The notes beneath the pieces were generated by a model, which searched no databases, was not told where the DNA came from, and saw only the letters and a program-made list of their open reading frames with translations. 33,824 bases of DNA, taken from positions 1 through 33,824 of the forward strand of contig RHAF01000003.1 of the NCBI GenBank assembly GCA_010028775.1, written 5' to 3'. Positions 32,245 through 33,824 of this stretch are shown piece after piece. A program made the position numbers and the translations under genes. The stretch comes from Verrucomicrobiota bacterium (GTDB lineage: Bacteria > Verrucomicrobiota > Verrucomicrobiia > Methylacidiphilales > Verrucolacustridaceae). Every line of letters begins with the position of its first letter. Within the stretch, counting starts at the first letter, position 1.

Positions 32245-33233
32245 AAAAACTTCTCGATGTAGGCGTCTCTTTTCAGCCGATCGATCCACTCCCTCTGCAC
32301 TTTTTCACTCTCGGCCGCTTGTAGGGTGTTTTCGATTTGATCTCGGACACCGCGATCAAGAGGTATGACCGCCGCTTTACTCACCTCCTCCACGTGAAGG
32401 ATATAATAAGCCGGTTTTCCATCTGCGGTTGGTAATGAGATCAAACCACTGGATTGACCGGGCCTTAGGTTGAACGCCACCTCCGCTAGAGCCGGGTGCA
32501 GTCCCGCACGTTCCTCCCATCCATTACTACCTCTTTGTCCGCCATTGGACGGATTATAATTCGAATATTTTTTCGCCAAGTCGGCGAAATCTGCACCTGA
32601 CTCCACCTGGGCCAACACCTCATTGGCTGTGGCATCCAGATTTTCACTGCTCCCGGGCGCTAGGTAGATCATCCGCATTTTCACTCGGTCTGGCGTCAGA
32701 AAGTCCCGCACATGCTGTTGATAATAGGCTTCGATCATATGGGGTGAGATGGTGATGTAACGCTTGGCATTGATGATTCGCATCTGCTGCACAATGAACG
32801 TCTCCCGAACGTATTTTTTCCAGTCCGCCAGGGTCTGACCACGCTCCTCCAGGGTTTTAACCAAAGCCTGTCGATCCCCCCCAAACTGCTCCCGGATCTT
32901 TTGTTTCTCCTGTTGCTCGAAATAGTAGTCCGGAAAGTTGTATCCTTTCTTTTTGTAATCCTGAAGGATGAGCTTGGTCTCGATCAGGGAATCCAGCACG
33001 GTATTGCGACGCGCCTTGATTTTCTCCTGATACTCCTCTTTTGTGATTCTACCGTTGTTTCTCTGATTTTTCAGATCCTCCTCTTCCATTTGTGTTTGTG
33101 CCAAAACATCCCGATAGGTGATCGCTTCGTTGTTTACCACCGCCGCAACACCATTTTTCATGGTGTCTTGTGCCAGCCCGTGATTCCAGAAGACCCATGA
33201 CATCCAGAGGATGATCCAGCCGACTCTTTTCAT
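32241..33233 (-). CDS. SurA-like periplasmic peptidyl-prolyl isomerase / chaperone
   Basis: The 330-residue protein has a signal peptide (MKRVGWIILWMSWVFWNHGLAQ), a SurA-like N-terminal helical region opening with GVAAVVNNEAITYRDVLAQ, and one parvulin domain at about residues 180-290 (VKMRMIYLAP, ADFADLAKKYSNYNPSNGGQRGSNGW, FNLRPGQSSGLISL, YYILHVEEV), then a C-terminal helix. SurA of E. coli has two parvulin domains; here there is one. It should help outer-membrane proteins such as the porin fold in the periplasm. ATG at 33233 overlaps the mfd stop as ATGA, and its own stop overlaps the pdxA GTG. Confidence 0.9.
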   Translation of the reverse strand: MKRVGWIILWMSWVFWNHGLAQDTMKNGVAAVVNNEAITYRDVLAQTQMEEEDLKNQRNNGRITKEEYQEKIKARRNTVLDSLIETKLILQDYKKKGYNFPDYYFEQQEKQKIREQFGGDRQALVKTLEERGQTLADWKKYVRETFIVQQMRIINAKRYITISPHMIEAYYQQHVRDFLTPDRVKMRMIYLAPGSSENLDATANEVLAQVESGADFADLAKKYSNYNPSNGGQRGSNGWEERAGLHPALAEVAFNLRPGQSSGLISLPTADGKPAYYILHVEEVSKAAVIPLDRGVRDQIENTLQAAESEKVQREWIDRLKRDAYIEKFL

Positions 33234-33824
33234 GCTCTTAAATATCCCTCAATCTGGCCCAGTTTATCGGGAGCCGTCAGACCGGTCAAACGGGGGAGCC
33301 TGGTGCCGACCATCTCCAATTCCATCCCCTTCCATAGGCGCATCTTTTCCCCCTCCGTCTCCAGCCGGGTGACCCCCGCCAATCCGGCCTGGATTCTTAC
33401 CCGGTGGTAGGCAAGTAATAGCGACACTTCCATGGGCCACGGGCCGTATCGGTCTCTCCACGTTTTTCCCAGCCCGCCCACCTCCCTTAGGGAACCTGAT
33501 TCGGCGATGGCCCGGTAGGCCTCGATCCGCTCCCGGACCTCCGGAATATACCCGGCGGGCAGATAGGCCCCCGCCAACCCGTCTCCCGCCTCGGCCGCCC
33601 GTAGGGTAACAAAATCCATCCGGATCTGCACCGTGGGGGGTGTACGCCAATCCCCTTTTTTCATACGGGCGACCGCCGACCGCAACAAGCGGCAGTAAAG
33701 TTCGAATCCGATGACCGCCACATGTCCGCTCTGCTCCGTTCCCAGCAAATTACCCGCCCCACGAATCTCCAGATCCCTCATGGCAATCCGGTATCCGGCC
33801 CCCAAACCTCCGTGCATTTGCAAC
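33230..33824 (-). CDS. mfd: Transcription-repair coupling factor, C-terminal part (gene runs past window end)
   Basis: Mfd removes RNA polymerase stalled at DNA damage and recruits UvrA. Only the last 197-198 codons are inside the window. The stretch GAGYRIAMRDLEIRGAGNLLGTEQSGHVAVIGFELYCRLL is the end of the RecG-like translocation module and is diagnostic for Mfd. The rest is the C-terminal domain 7, which masks the UvrA-binding surface. The ORF-track start at 33823 is only the window edge. The stop overlaps the surA-like ATG by 4 nt, so the genes are probably co-transcribed. Confidence 0.93.
   Translation of the reverse strand, partial: LQMHGGLGAGYRIAMRDLEIRGAGNLLGTEQSGHVAVIGFELYCRLLRSAVARMKKGDWRTPPTVQIRMDFVTLRAAEAGDGLAGAYLPAGYIPEVRERIEAYRAIAESGSLREVGGLGKTWRDRYGPWPMEVSLLLAYHRVRIQAGLAGVTRLETEGEKMRLWKGMELEMVGTRLPRLTGLTAPDKLGQIEGYLRA

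Noticed and set aside
1-33824. CRISPR arrays, tRNAs, rRNAs, insertion sequences, prophage or defence genes
   Set aside because: Looked for repeats with regular spacing, tRNA-like T-loops and transposase or integrase motifs by eye and found none; the region reads as core genome.

Overview
The window is a 33.8 kb chromosomal segment, densely coded on both strands, from a Gram-negative bacterium. Evidence for an outer membrane is a TonB C-terminal domain, an OprP-type porin, a SurA-like chaperone and several signal peptides. By eye the GC content is fairly high (upper fifties), and GTG/TTG starts are common. The gene styles (single-chain glycine decarboxylase, isocitrate dehydrogenase with a long C-terminal extension, unfamiliar secreted proteins) suggest the PVC group, perhaps Verrucomicrobiota. 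That placement is an inference from memory. I see no tRNA, rRNA, CRISPR array, transposase, integrase or phage gene, so this looks like core genome.

Layout. (1) 1-3641, + strand: the 3' end of a tonB-family gene, absent from the ORF track because its start lies outside the window, then tig-clpP-clpX. (2) 3768-8687: a class V aminotransferase (-) and a secreted LolA-like protein (+) diverge from one compact control region; then an HpsJ-like membrane protein (-) diverges from a secreted GH13 alpha-amylase (+). (3) 8684-13476, - strand: priA, metG and a rhodanese-type sulfurtransferase. (4) 13561-18103: a small lytic transglycosylase (+), then on the - strand a P1B-4-like metal ATPase, adk and fmt. 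(5) 18162-21986: gcvP (+) converges on lipA (-); both serve the glycine cleavage system. (6) 22130-26992, + strand: a phosphate-selective-type porin, an exported beta-carbonic anhydrase and a U32 peptidase-family protein. (7) 27056-30082: isocitrate dehydrogenase (-) diverges from two overlapping genes for secreted proteins of unknown function (+), followed by rpmG (bL33). (8) 30098-33824, - strand: mfd (3' part), surA-like, pdxA and a probable circularly permuted ATP-grasp gene, joined by three consecutive 4-nt start/stop overlaps.

The most notable signal is in how genes begin. Many gene starts lack a Shine-Dalgarno sequence. Instead a -10-like hexamer (often TANNNT) ends 6-9 nt before the start codon, in many cases with a TTG-type -35 box 15-18 nt further upstream. 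This fits widespread leaderless transcription, with canonical SD-led starts kept mainly inside operons (tig, clpX, metG, the second secreted gene). Other points of interest are a near-symmetric bidirectional promoter at 4837-4886, a trigger factor that seems to lack a beta-strand in its ribosome-binding domain, an exported carbonic anhydrase directly behind a porin, and a secreted protein with a possible caspase-like His/Cys dyad.
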